Below, in pieces: positions 16,641-25,208 of a DNA stretch of 64,000 nucleotides. The DNA comes from JAEUNJ01 sp052035955. GTDB taxonomy: Bacteria > Pseudomonadota > Gammaproteobacteria > Burkholderiales > Rhodocyclaceae. Position numbers and translations under genes: made by a program. The notes beneath the pieces were generated by a model. That model was not told the origin of the DNA, ran no database searches, and saw nothing but the letters and a program-made list of their open reading frames with translations. The DNA is taken from contig JBPOHD010000043.1 in the NCBI GenBank assembly GCA_052035955.1, forward strand, positions 1 through 64,000, in the 5' to 3' direction. Positions within the stretch are counted from its first letter, which is position 1. Each line of letters opens with the position of its first letter.

Positions 16641-16709
16641 AGTCCCGAAGACGACGATCGCGCGAAACCAAAACCCATCCCCACCCCACCCCTCCCCTCG
16701 AAGCGGACG

Positions 16710-19700
16710 GTGAGCAAGGCGGCACCACGCGCCGCTCGCTATAAGTCCCCCCTCCCCGCAAAACCCCCTCCCGCCTTGCCCTTCCCCGCCGCGCTCCCCG
16801 CTGGCGCCGCGCTTCCCAAGCCCGGCCAGCGCCTCGACCTTCCCGCCCTCCCCGGCTCCGCCGACGCCCTCGCCCTGGCCGAGCTGGCGGCCCGGAAGCT
16901 CGCCCCCATGCTGGCCGTGGTCACCGCCAGCCCCCTGGAGGCCCAGCGCCTGGAGGAGGAGATCCGCTGGCTGGCGCCCGGCCTCCGGGTGCACCTGCTG
17001 CCGGACTGGGAGACCCTGCCCTACGACGCCTTCTCGCCCCACCAGGACCTGGTCTCGGAACGCCTGGCGACGCTGCACGCGGTCTCCCGCGGCGAGTGCG
17101 ACGTGCTGTTGACGGCGGCCTCCACGGCGCTGATGCGTCTGGCGCCCCGGGCCTACCTGGCGGGCCGCACCTTCTTCGTCAAGAAGGGCGACCGGCTGAA
17201 CCTGGAGGGCCTGCGCGCCCAGCTCACGGAGGCCGGCTACCAGCACGTGACCCAGGTGGTGGCGGCGGGCGAATACAGCGTGCGCGGCGGGCTGGTGGAC
17301 CTCTTCCCCATGGGCACCGCCCTGCCCTTCCGCATCGAGCTGTTCGACGAGGAGGTGGAGACCCTGCGCACCTTCGACGTGGACAGCCAGCGCACCCTCT
17401 ACCCGGTGCCGGAGATCCGCCTGCTGCCGGCCCGGGAGTTCCCCATGGACGAGGCCGGGCGCAACCGCTTCCGCGCCCGCTTCCGGGAGACCTTCGAGGG
17501 CGACGCCTCGCGCATCGCCCTCTACAAGGACGTCTCCAACGGCGTGCCGCCGGCCGGCATCGAATACTTCCTGCCCCTGTTCTTCGAGGAGACGGCCACC
17601 CTGCCGGACTACCTGCCCCCGGGCAGCCTGATCGCCCAGCACGGCGACGTGCCCGGCGCCATCGCCGAGTTCTGGCGCGACCTGAAGGGCCGCCACAAGA
17701 TGCTGGGCGGCGACCGCTCCCGGCCCGTGCTGCCGCCCGGCGACATCTTCCTCGACGACGAAGGCTTCTTCGCCGCCGCCCGCGCCTTCCCCGGCCTTCG
17801 GCTGCGCGCCGGGGCAGGGGCGGAAGCGGCGGCGGCGCCCCTGCCGCCCCTGGCCGTGGACCGCAAGGCGGACGACCCCCTGGCCGCCCTGCGCGCCTTC
17901 CTGGCCGGCTTCCCCGGCCGGGTGCTGCTGCTGGCCGAATCGGCGGGCCGGCGGGAGACCTTGGCCGAATATCTGGGGGAGCACGGGCTGGCCTGCGCGC
18001 CCTGCGCCGACTTCGCCGCCTTCGCCGCCTCGGCGGAACGCCTGCTGCTGGCCACGGCGCCCCTGTCCGGCGGCTTCCTGCTCGCCGGCGGGGCCGCGGG
18101 CGATGCCATCGCCATCGTCACCGAGAACGAGCTCTACGCAGCCACGGCGCGGCCCCGGGGGCGGCGCGGCGAGGGCCGGCGGGCCAACCTGGAAGGCTGG
18201 CTGCGCGACCTCTCGGAACTGAAGATCGGCGACCCGGTGGTGCACGAGTCCCACGGCATCGGCCGCTACCGGGGCCTGGTGCACATGGACTACGGCGACG
18301 GGGACACCGAGTTCCTGCACCTCGAATATGCCGGCGGCGACACCCTCTACGTGCCGGTGGCCCAGCTCCAGGCCATCGGCCGCTACAGCGGCGCCGACCC
18401 GGAGGCGGTGGAACTGCACAAGCTGGGCTCCGGCCAGTGGGAGAAGGCGAAGCGCAAGGCCGCCCAGCAGGTGCGCGACACGGCGGCCGAACTGCTCCAC
18501 CTCTATGCCCAGCGGGCGGCCCGCCAGGGCTACCGCTTCGAGTTCAAGGAACACGACCTGGAGGCCTTCGCCGCCGGCTTCGGCTTCGAGGAGACGCCGG
18601 ACCAGCAGGCCGCCATCGCCGCCGTGGTGGCGGACATGCGCTCCGGCAAGCCCATGGACCGGCTGGTCTGCGGCGACGTGGGCTTCGGCAAGACGGAGGT
18701 GGCCCTGCGCGCCGCCTTCGTGGCCGTGGCCGGGGGCAAGCAGGTGGCCGTGCTCTGCCCCACCACCCTGCTCGCCGAGCAGCACTACCAGACCTTCGCC
18801 GACCGCTTCGCGATGATCGCCGACCAGTGGCCGGTGCGGGTGGCGGAGATCTCCCGTTTCCGCAGCGCGAAGGAGCAGGCGGAAGCCGTGAAGGCCCTGG
18901 CCGAGGGCAGGATCGACATCCTGATCGGCACCCACCGGCTGCTGCAGAAGGACGTGCGCTTCGAGCGCCTGGGCCTGATGATCATCGACGAGGAGCACCG
19001 CTTCGGCGTGCGCCAGAAGGAGGCCCTGAAGTCCCTGCGCGCCGAGGTGGACGTGCTGACCCTGACGGCGACGCCCATCCCCCGCACCCTGGGCATGTCC
19101 CTGGAGGGCCTGCGCGACTTCTCCGTCATCGCCACGCCGCCCCAGAAGCGGCTGGCCATCCGCACCTTCGTCTCCTCCTGGTCCAAGGGCCTGGTGCGCG
19201 AGGCCTGCCTGCGCGAGTTCAAGCGCGGCGGCCAGGTCTATTTCCTGCACAACGAGGTGGAGACCATCGAGAACATGCGCGAGAAGCTGGCGGCCCTGCT
19301 GCCCGAGGCGCGCATCGTCGTCGGCCACGGCCAGCTGCCCGAGCGGGAGCTGGAGCGGGTGATGCGGGAATTCACCCAGCAGAAGCACAACCTGCTGCTC
19401 TGCTCCACCATCATCGAGACGGGCATCGACAACCCCCACGCCAACACCATCGTCATCCACCGGGCGGACCGCTTCGGCCTGGCCCAGCTGCACCAGCTGC
19501 GCGGCCGCGTCGGCCGCTCCCACCACCAGGCCTACGCCTACCTGCTCACCGACGAGCACGCCAAGCCGACGGCCCAGGCCCAGCGCAGGCTGGAGGCCAT
19601 CCAGGCCATGGAGGAACTGGGCTCGGGCTTCTTCCTGGCCATGCACGACCTGGAGATCCGCGGCGCCGGCGAGGTGCTGGGGGAGAACCAGAGCGGCGAG

Positions 19701-20270
19701 ATCCACGAGGTGGGCTTCGCCCTCTACACCGGCATGCTCAATGCCGCCGTCAGGGCGTTGAAGCAGGGCGAGGCGATCCCGGACCTGACCCAGCCCCTGT
19801 CGGTGACCTCGGAGATCAACCTGCGGGTGCCCGCCCTGCTGCCCGAGGCCTACTGCCCCGACGTGCACGAGCGCCTGACGCTCTACAAGCGCCTGGCCAA
19901 CTGCGACGCGGAGGAGGAACTGCGGGCACTGCAGGAGGAACTGGTGGACCGCTTCGGCGAGCTGCCGGAACAGGCCCTGTCGCTGATCGAGACCCACCGC
20001 CTGCGCCTGCTCGGCAAGCCCCTGGGCGTGGCCAAGCTGGACGCCGGGCCGGCGGCGATCCAGCTCCAGCTGCGCCCGGACACGCCGGTGGAGCCGGCCC
20101 ACATCGTGCTGCTGATCCAGTCGGACCGCAGTTTCCGGCTGGCCGGTCCGGACAAGCTCGCCTGGAAGAAGGAAACCGCCAGCCTCAAGGAGCGGGTGGC
20201 GGCGGTGAAGCAGCTTTTCGGCAAGCTCCAGGGGCCGCCGGCGCCCCCGAAGGGCGGCGGGAAGCGCTGA
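16710..20270 (+). CDS. mfd: Transcription-repair coupling factor Mfd
   Basis: At 1186 residues this is close to the usual length of Mfd, which releases stalled RNA polymerase and recruits UvrA. The order is as expected: UvrB-like N-terminal domains (DWETLPYDAFSPHQDLVSERL), the RNA-polymerase-interacting CarD-like domain (KIGDPVVHESHGIGRYRGL, about residue 510), the RecG-like translocase with Walker A GDVGFGKTE (about 655), DEEH, TLTATPIPRTL, and the C-terminal TRCF domain. The first 30 residues from GTG at 16710 are Ala/Pro-rich and not typical; the family usually begins just before LPKPGQRLDLP, so the true start may be downstream, near 16776-16810. Confidence 0.95.
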   Translation: MSKAAPRAARYKSPLPAKPPPALPFPAALPAGAALPKPGQRLDLPALPGSADALALAELAARKLAPMLAVVTASPLEAQRLEEEIRWLAPGLRVHLLPDWETLPYDAFSPHQDLVSERLATLHAVSRGECDVLLTAASTALMRLAPRAYLAGRTFFVKKGDRLNLEGLRAQLTEAGYQHVTQVVAAGEYSVRGGLVDLFPMGTALPFRIELFDEEVETLRTFDVDSQRTLYPVPEIRLLPAREFPMDEAGRNRFRARFRETFEGDASRIALYKDVSNGVPPAGIEYFLPLFFEETATLPDYLPPGSLIAQHGDVPGAIAEFWRDLKGRHKMLGGDRSRPVLPPGDIFLDDEGFFAAARAFPGLRLRAGAGAEAAAAPLPPLAVDRKADDPLAALRAFLAGFPGRVLLLAESAGRRETLAEYLGEHGLACAPCADFAAFAASAERLLLATAPLSGGFLLAGGAAGDAIAIVTENELYAATARPRGRRGEGRRANLEGWLRDLSELKIGDPVVHESHGIGRYRGLVHMDYGDGDTEFLHLEYAGGDTLYVPVAQLQAIGRYSGADPEAVELHKLGSGQWEKAKRKAAQQVRDTAAELLHLYAQRAARQGYRFEFKEHDLEAFAAGFGFEETPDQQAAIAAVVADMRSGKPMDRLVCGDVGFGKTEVALRAAFVAVAGGKQVAVLCPTTLLAEQHYQTFADRFAMIADQWPVRVAEISRFRSAKEQAEAVKALAEGRIDILIGTHRLLQKDVRFERLGLMIIDEEHRFGVRQKEALKSLRAEVDVLTLTATPIPRTLGMSLEGLRDFSVIATPPQKRLAIRTFVSSWSKGLVREACLREFKRGGQVYFLHNEVETIENMREKLAALLPEARIVVGHGQLPERELERVMREFTQQKHNLLLCSTIIETGIDNPHANTIVIHRADRFGLAQLHQLRGRVGRSHHQAYAYLLTDEHAKPTAQAQRRLEAIQAMEELGSGFFLAMHDLEIRGAGEVLGENQSGEIHEVGFALYTGMLNAAVRALKQGEAIPDLTQPLSVTSEINLRVPALLPEAYCPDVHERLTLYKRLANCDAEEELRALQEELVDRFGELPEQALSLIETHRLRLLGKPLGVAKLDAGPAAIQLQLRPDTPVEPAHIVLLIQSDRSFRLAGPDKLAWKKETASLKERVAAVKQLFGKLQGPPAPPKGGGKR

Positions 20271-20290
20271 CTGCCGGCGGCAGCGCCCCA

Positions 20291-20545
20291 TGTAGGAGCG
20301 CCGCACGCGGCGCGATTGGGCGGCCCCGAAACCCATCGCGGCGTGACCGCCGCTCCTACAAAAGCCGAGCCGCGCGCCCCTCGTAGGAGCGCCGCACGCG
20401 GCGCGATGAGGGCGGCTCCGAAAGGCATCGCGGCGTGACCGCCGCTCCTACAAAAACCGAGCCGCACGCCCCTGTAGGAGCGCCGCATGCGGCGCGAGGA
20501 GGGCGGCTCCGAAACCCATCGCGGCGTGACCGCCGCTCCTACAAA
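20291..20545. repeat. Tandem array of three 91-bp REP units
   Basis: Units start at 20291, 20382 and 20473, exactly 91 bases apart. Each begins GTAGGAGCGCCGCA(C/T)GCGGC and ends CATCGCGGCGTGACCGCCGC followed by TCCTACAAA, so the ends form a long imperfect dyad. The array occupies most of the gap after mfd. It is in the same family as the copies at 7965-8142. Nothing else is visible in the gap up to the next gene. Confidence 0.9.
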
Positions 20546-20606
20546 TGCGGATTGGCACGGCTCCCGGGGGAGGCCGTGCCGAAGGCGGCGACCCGGGGCG
20601 GCCGGC

Positions 20607-20912
20607 TCAGCAGGACCGGTGGCGGCGCTGGGGATTCCAGGCGAACAGGCCGCGGGCGAAGCGGTTCAGGCGGGTGATCACGGAGGGCCCGTGGGGGGCG
20701 CGGACCCGGGCCCGGTCGGCATCCTGGGGGTTCCAGGAGAACAGGGGACGCAGGGCTTCGCCGAGGGCGTCCGCGGCGTCGAGCAGCGTATGTCCGGCCA
20801 GGCTCACCATCAGGCGCAGCCGCGCGCCGAAGATGTCCTCGATCCGGCGCAGTTCAACGGCCCGCAGGTCGCGGGCTTCCTGCTCGATGGCGGCGATGTC
20901 GATCGGTCTCAT
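20607..20912 (-). CDS. Small unknown protein with duplicated F(S/A)WNPQ motif
   Basis: This 101-residue basic protein has an amphipathic N-terminal half (IEQEARDLRAVELRRIEDIF) and then two copies of a short motif: LRPLFSWNPQ near residue 60 and ARGLFAWNPQ near 92. A clear ribosome site (AGGAAA) precedes the ATG. It is divergent from the LysR-type regulator with a 15-base dyad between them, so it may be that regulator's target. I recall similar small proteins in related genomes but no function. Confidence 0.65.
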   Translation of the reverse strand: MRPIDIAAIEQEARDLRAVELRRIEDIFGARLRLMVSLAGHTLLDAADALGEALRPLFSWNPQDADRARVRAPHGPSVITRLNRFARGLFAWNPQRRHRSC

Positions 20913-20928
20913 GGTGGTTTCCTCTCTC

Positions 20929-20943
20929 TGTTGCAGTGCAACA
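20929..20943. promoter_or_regulatory. 15-bp dyad, candidate operator between divergent genes
   Basis: TGTTGCAGTGCAACA is a perfect palindrome around a central G, located 17 bases before the small minus-strand gene and 90 bases before the LysR-type gene. LysR-type regulators commonly bind such dyads in divergent intergenic regions. The surrounding 20940-21030 is markedly AT-rich, consistent with promoters. Confidence 0.5.
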
Positions 20944-21032
20944 ACGCACGGTTCGAATGTTATTCCTATCTACGGCAAATACAATCAAGACAAAAGGAAA
21001 AACATTTGTGAATTTTCGTCCATAATGGAGCC

Positions 21033-21962
21033 ATGAACCGTGCCGCCCAGATGACCGCCTTCGTCCGCACCGTGGAAACGGGGAGCTTCTCCGCCGCCGC
21101 CCGGGAACTGGGGCTGACCCCGTCGGCCCTGTCCAAGCTCATCACCCGGCTGGAAGACCGGTTGGGAACCCGGCTGCTCCACCGCACCACCCGGCGCCTG
21201 CAGCTGACCCCCGAAGGGGAGGCCTTCCACGCCCGGGCCAGCCACATCCTGCTCGCCATCGACGAGGCGGAGGCGGAAGTGGTGCAGGCCGGCGGCAGCC
21301 CCCGGGGCCTGCTCCGGGTCCATAGCGGCTCGGCCTTCGGCATGCACCAGCTCACCCCCGCCATCCCGCGCTTCATGGAGCAGCATCCGGGCGTCGAGCT
21401 GGACCTGACCATCAGCGACGAGCCCCTGGGCAAGCTGGAGGAAGGCATAGACCTGGCCATCCGCATCGGGCCGCTGGACGAATCGTCCCTGGTGGCCCGG
21501 CGCATCCGCAACCTGGAGCGGGTGATCTGCGCCTCGCCCGGCTACCTGGAGCACTGGGGCACGCCGCGCACCCCGGACGACCTGCTGGAACACAACTGCC
21601 TGTGGATCACCAGCCTGCCGGCCCTGCGCCGCTGGCCCTTCGACACCGACGAGGGCATCCGCGTCGTCCCCATCGACGGCAACGTGGTGGCCAACAACGC
21701 GGAAACCGTGCTGCAGCTGGCCATCGCCGGCGTCGGGATCACGCGGCTTACCGACATCATCGTCGGCGGGTCCATCCGGCGCGGCGAACTGGTGCCCATC
21801 CTGACCGACTGGCACCACGTGGAACCGGTGCCGCTCTACGCCACCTATCCGGGCGGCAGGCACCTGTCCCCGAAGATCCGCGCCATGGTGGATTTCCTGG
21901 TTGCCGAATTCGGCGACGAGGGCCGGCCGCGCGCCGGCCGGAAGGCCGCCGCGGCGCGGTAA
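21033..21962 (+). CDS. LysR-family transcriptional regulator
   Basis: This 309-residue protein has an N-terminal winged helix-turn-helix (FVRTVETGSFSAAARELGLTP at about 10-30, LEDRLGTRLLHRTTR) and the LysR substrate-binding domain, ending in an Arg/Ala-rich tail. The sequence is of the CrgA/DsdC-like subgroup common in proteobacteria. It is divergent from the 101-residue unknown protein and just upstream of DAHP synthase. The effector is unknown. A TAAAAT stretch overlapping its stop could serve as -10 for the next gene. Confidence 0.9.
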   Translation: MNRAAQMTAFVRTVETGSFSAAARELGLTPSALSKLITRLEDRLGTRLLHRTTRRLQLTPEGEAFHARASHILLAIDEAEAEVVQAGGSPRGLLRVHSGSAFGMHQLTPAIPRFMEQHPGVELDLTISDEPLGKLEEGIDLAIRIGPLDESSLVARRIRNLERVICASPGYLEHWGTPRTPDDLLEHNCLWITSLPALRRWPFDTDEGIRVVPIDGNVVANNAETVLQLAIAGVGITRLTDIIVGGSIRRGELVPILTDWHHVEPVPLYATYPGGRHLSPKIRAMVDFLVAEFGDEGRPRAGRKAAAAR

Positions 21963-22006
21963 AATCCGCCCCTTCCCGCCTTTTCGCAGCCGACCGCCCC
22001 CACCCC

Positions 22007-23077
22007 ATGCAGCAGACCGAAAACCTCAACATCGAGTCCTTCGACGCCATGCCGACGCCGGAGGAGATCCACGCCCGCGTGCCCCTGTCCGAAGCCGCCG
22101 CCCAGACGGTGGTCAACGGCCGGCGCACCCTCGAGAACATCCTCGACCGCCAGGACGGCCGCATCTTCGTCGTCGTCGGCCCCTGCTCCATCCATGACCC
22201 GAAGGCGGGCCTCGACTACGCCCGGCGCCTCAAGGCCCTGGCCGACGAGGTGGCCGACACGGTCTTCCTGGTCATGCGGGTTTATTTCGAGAAGCCGCGC
22301 ACCTCGACGGGCTGGAAGGGCTACATCAACGATCCGCGCATGGACGACTCCTTCCACATCGAGGAAGGCATGCAGCGGGCCCGCGAGTTCCTGCTGGCGG
22401 TGAACGAGATCGGCCTGCCGGCGGCCACCGAGGCCCTGGACCCCATCGCCCCCCAGTACCTGGGCGACCTGTTGTCGTGGACGGCCATCGGCGCCCGCAC
22501 ATCGGAATCCCAGACCCACCGGGAGATGTCCTCCGGCCTGTCCACCCCGGTCGGCTTCAAGAACGGCACCGACGGCTCGGTGGATGCCGCCATCAACGCC
22601 ATCCTCTCCGCCTCCCGGCCCCACAGCTTCCTGGGCATCAGCATGCAGGGCCGCTCGGCCGTCGTGCGCACCCGCGGCAACCGCTACGGCCACCTGGTGC
22701 TGCGCGGCGGCGGCGACCGGCCCAACTACGACACGGTGAGCGTGGCCATGGCCGAGCAGGCCCTGGGCAAGGCCAAGCTGCCCCAGAACATCGTCGTGGA
22801 TTGCTCCCACGCCAACAGCTACAAGAAGCCGGAGCTGCAGCCCCTGGTCATGCACGACTGCGTGAACCAGATCCGCCTGGGCAACCGCTCCATCGTCGGC
22901 CTGATGGTGGAGAGCTTCATCGAGGCCGGCAACCAGCCGATCCCCGACGACCTGTCCCAGCTGCGCTACGGCTGCTCGGTCACCGACGCCTGCGTCGATT
23001 GGGCCACCACCGAATCCATGGTCCGCGAAGCCCGCGAGGCGCTGCGCGGGCCCCTCACCGGTCGCGCCGCCAAGTAA
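22007..23077 (+). CDS. 3-deoxy-7-phosphoheptulonate (DAHP) synthase, type I
   Basis: This 356-residue enzyme of the AroF/G/H class condenses phosphoenolpyruvate and erythrose 4-phosphate, the first step of the shikimate pathway. The core motifs are present: VVVGPCSIHDPKAGLDYA (substrate/metal cysteine), VYFEKPRTSTGWKGYINDP, GARTSESQTHREMSSGLSTPVGFKNGTDG and VDCSHANSYKK. The feedback specificity (Phe, Tyr or Trp) cannot be assigned reliably by eye. The ATG lies 44 bases after the LysR stop. Confidence 0.95.
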   Translation: MQQTENLNIESFDAMPTPEEIHARVPLSEAAAQTVVNGRRTLENILDRQDGRIFVVVGPCSIHDPKAGLDYARRLKALADEVADTVFLVMRVYFEKPRTSTGWKGYINDPRMDDSFHIEEGMQRAREFLLAVNEIGLPAATEALDPIAPQYLGDLLSWTAIGARTSESQTHREMSSGLSTPVGFKNGTDGSVDAAINAILSASRPHSFLGISMQGRSAVVRTRGNRYGHLVLRGGGDRPNYDTVSVAMAEQALGKAKLPQNIVVDCSHANSYKKPELQPLVMHDCVNQIRLGNRSIVGLMVESFIEAGNQPIPDDLSQLRYGCSVTDACVDWATTESMVREAREALRGPLTGRAAK

Positions 23078-23087
23078 AGGCCCCACC

Positions 23088-24311
23088 ATGCCCCTGATCC
23101 AGCCCTTCCGCGGCCTGCGCCCCGTCGCCGGCCGGGCCGGCGACGTCGCCGCGCCGCCCTACGACGTGCTGTCCACCGAGGAGGCCCGCCAGCGGGCGGC
23201 CGGACGCCCCTGGTCCTTCCTGCACATCTCCAAGCCGGAGATCGACCTGCCCGCCGACACCGATCCCTACGCCCCCGGGGTCTATGCCAAGGCGGTGGAG
23301 AACCTCGGGCGCATGCTCGACGCCGGCATCCTGGCCCGGGATCCGGAGGCCCGCTACTACGCCTACCGGCTGACCATGGGCACACACGTGCAGACGGGCC
23401 TGGTGGCCGCCGCCTCGGTGGCCGCCTACGATGCGAACCGCATCCGCCGGCACGAATTCACGCGGCCCGACAAGGAGGACGACCGGGTGCGCCAGATCGA
23501 GGCCCTGAACGCCCAGACGGGACCGGTGCTGCTGGCCTACCCGGCCTCGCCGGCCGCCGACGCGCTGCTGGCGCGGGCCAGCGCCGGGGCCCCGGAGGCC
23601 GACGTGACGGCCCCCGACGGCATCCGCCACCAGGTCTGGAGCGTCACCGATCCCGGCCTGCTGGACGCCATCACCGGGACCTTCGACGCCATGCCGGCCC
23701 TCTACCGCGCCGACGGCCACCATCGCCCGGCCGCCGCCTCCCGGGTGGCGGCCGCCCGCCGCAAGCCGGCGGAGGGCAGTTCCGACTATTTCCTGTCGGT
23801 GATCTTCCCCCACCATGAAATGAAGATCCTCGATTACAACCGGGTGGTGAAGGACCTCAACGGGCTGAGCCCAGAGGCGCTGCTGGCCAGGATAGGCGAG
23901 CGTTTCGCGGTCACGGCCGCGGAAGGCCGCGTCAAGCCGGCGGCGCCGCGCGAGTTCGGGATGTACCTGCCCGGGCGCTGGTACCGGCTGGCCATCGACC
24001 CGGCCCGCGTCCCCGCCGACCCGGTGGCCCGCCTGGACGTGAGCCTGCTGTCCGACAACCTGCTCGGCCCGGTGCTGGGCCTCGCCGACCTGCGCCGCGA
24101 CAAGAGGATCGACTTCGTCGGCGGCATCCGCGGCCTGGCCGAACTGGAGAAACGGGTCGATTCGGGCGAGATGGCGGTGGCCTTCGCCCTCCACCCGACG
24201 GGCATGGAAGACCTGATGGCGGTGGCCGACGCCGGCCAGGTGATGCCGCCGAAATCCACCTGGTTCGAGCCCAAGCTGGCCGACGGGCTGGTCTCCCACG
24301 TCCTCGATTGA
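23088..24311 (+). CDS. DUF1015 family protein
   Basis: This 407-residue protein matches the DUF1015 pattern from start to end: IQPFRGLRPVAGRAGDVAAPPYDVLS at the N-terminus, RHEFTRPDKEDDR, YRADGHHR in the middle and a C-terminal MPPKSTWFEPKLADGLV. In many bacteria it is linked to serine or hydroxypyruvate metabolism, but the biochemical role is not established. It starts 10 bases after the DAHP synthase stop and is probably in that operon. Confidence 0.9.
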   Translation: MPLIQPFRGLRPVAGRAGDVAAPPYDVLSTEEARQRAAGRPWSFLHISKPEIDLPADTDPYAPGVYAKAVENLGRMLDAGILARDPEARYYAYRLTMGTHVQTGLVAAASVAAYDANRIRRHEFTRPDKEDDRVRQIEALNAQTGPVLLAYPASPAADALLARASAGAPEADVTAPDGIRHQVWSVTDPGLLDAITGTFDAMPALYRADGHHRPAAASRVAAARRKPAEGSSDYFLSVIFPHHEMKILDYNRVVKDLNGLSPEALLARIGERFAVTAAEGRVKPAAPREFGMYLPGRWYRLAIDPARVPADPVARLDVSLLSDNLLGPVLGLADLRRDKRIDFVGGIRGLAELEKRVDSGEMAVAFALHPTGMEDLMAVADAGQVMPPKSTWFEPKLADGLVSHVLD

Positions 24312-24327
24312 GCGCCGCACGACCGGC

Positions 24328-25104
24328 ATGATCGACCTGCCGGCCTACCTGGCGCGCATCGGCTGCGCCGGCGACCTGCAGGCGGATGCGCGGGCGCTGG
24401 CCGCGCTGCACCTGGCCCATGCGACGAGCATCCCCTTCGAGAACCTGGACGTGCTGGCCGGACGGCCGATCCGCCTGGAACCGGAGGCGATCCAGGCCAA
24501 GCTGGTGGGCGAACGGCGCGGCGGCTACTGCTTCGAGCAGAACCGGCTGTTCGCCGCCGTCCTGGAGCAACTGGGCTTTCGCGTCCGCTCCCTGGCCGCC
24601 CGGGTCCGCTACCGGGCGCAACGCATCCTGCCCCGCACCCACATGCTGCTCCTGGTCGACACGCCGGAAGGCGAATGGGTGGCCGACGTGGGCTTCGGCG
24701 GCGAGGGCCTGCTGCTTCCGGTGCCCTTCGGGCGGGGCGAGGTCTCGCGCCAGTTCGCCTGGTCCTACCGGGTGGTGGCCGAAGGCCCGCTCCATGTGAT
24801 GCAGTCGGGGCGCGGCGGCGCCTGGCAGGACCTCTATGCCTTTGGCCTGGAGCCCCAGGAGGCGGCGGATTTCGAAATGGCCAACCACTACGTTTCCACC
24901 CATCCCGAATCGCGCTTCGTGCACACCCTGACGGTCCAGCTGCCCACGCCGACGGCGCGCTGGACCCTGCGCAACCGGGAACTGGTCCAGGACACCGGGG
25001 CCCGGGCCGACAGCCGCCTGCTGGCCGACGACGCCGAGGTCCGGGCCGTGCTTGCCGGGCTTTTCCAGCTGCCCTGGCCGGCGGACCTCCGGCTGCCCGC
25101 CTGA
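24328..25104 (+). CDS. nat: Arylamine N-acetyltransferase
   Basis: This 258-residue protein has the NAT catalytic triad in order: C68 in RRGGYCFEQN, H105 in RTHMLL and D120 in VADVGFGG. It transfers an acetyl group from acetyl-CoA to arylamines or hydrazines, and in bacteria can act on xenobiotics. The N-terminal IPFENLDVLAGRPI block is typical. The start lies 16 bases after the DUF1015 stop, so it probably shares that transcript. Confidence 0.93.
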   Translation: MIDLPAYLARIGCAGDLQADARALAALHLAHATSIPFENLDVLAGRPIRLEPEAIQAKLVGERRGGYCFEQNRLFAAVLEQLGFRVRSLAARVRYRAQRILPRTHMLLLVDTPEGEWVADVGFGGEGLLLPVPFGRGEVSRQFAWSYRVVAEGPLHVMQSGRGGAWQDLYAFGLEPQEAADFEMANHYVSTHPESRFVHTLTVQLPTPTARWTLRNRELVQDTGARADSRLLADDAEVRAVLAGLFQLPWPADLRLPA

Positions 25105-25208
25105 GCCGGGGCGCCCGGGCCGCGGAAACCCCGAGGGGCACATTGACAATCGCAGCGCAGCATCCCCACACTGCCCCCCTCCGACCCACTTCGCCCGGAA
25201 TCCAGACG

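Noticed and set aside
16372..16761. Minus-strand open frame in the repeat before mfd
   Set aside because: It lies within an interspersed repeat, has low-complexity Arg/Pro/Gly content and no ribosome site.
16626..20336. 1236-codon minus-strand open frame opposite mfd
   Set aside because: It is the antisense shadow of mfd; the plus strand encodes all Mfd motifs.
20291..20545. CRISPR array
   Set aside because: The repeats are 91-base tandem REP units without unique spacers and no cas genes are present.
20945..20960. tRNA T-loop-like GGTTCGAATG
   Set aside because: No acceptor stem or anticodon arm can be formed around it.
20435..21036. Plus-strand open frames across the REP array and the 101-residue gene
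   Set aside because: They run through repeats and oppose a gene with a better ribosome site and protein-like sequence.
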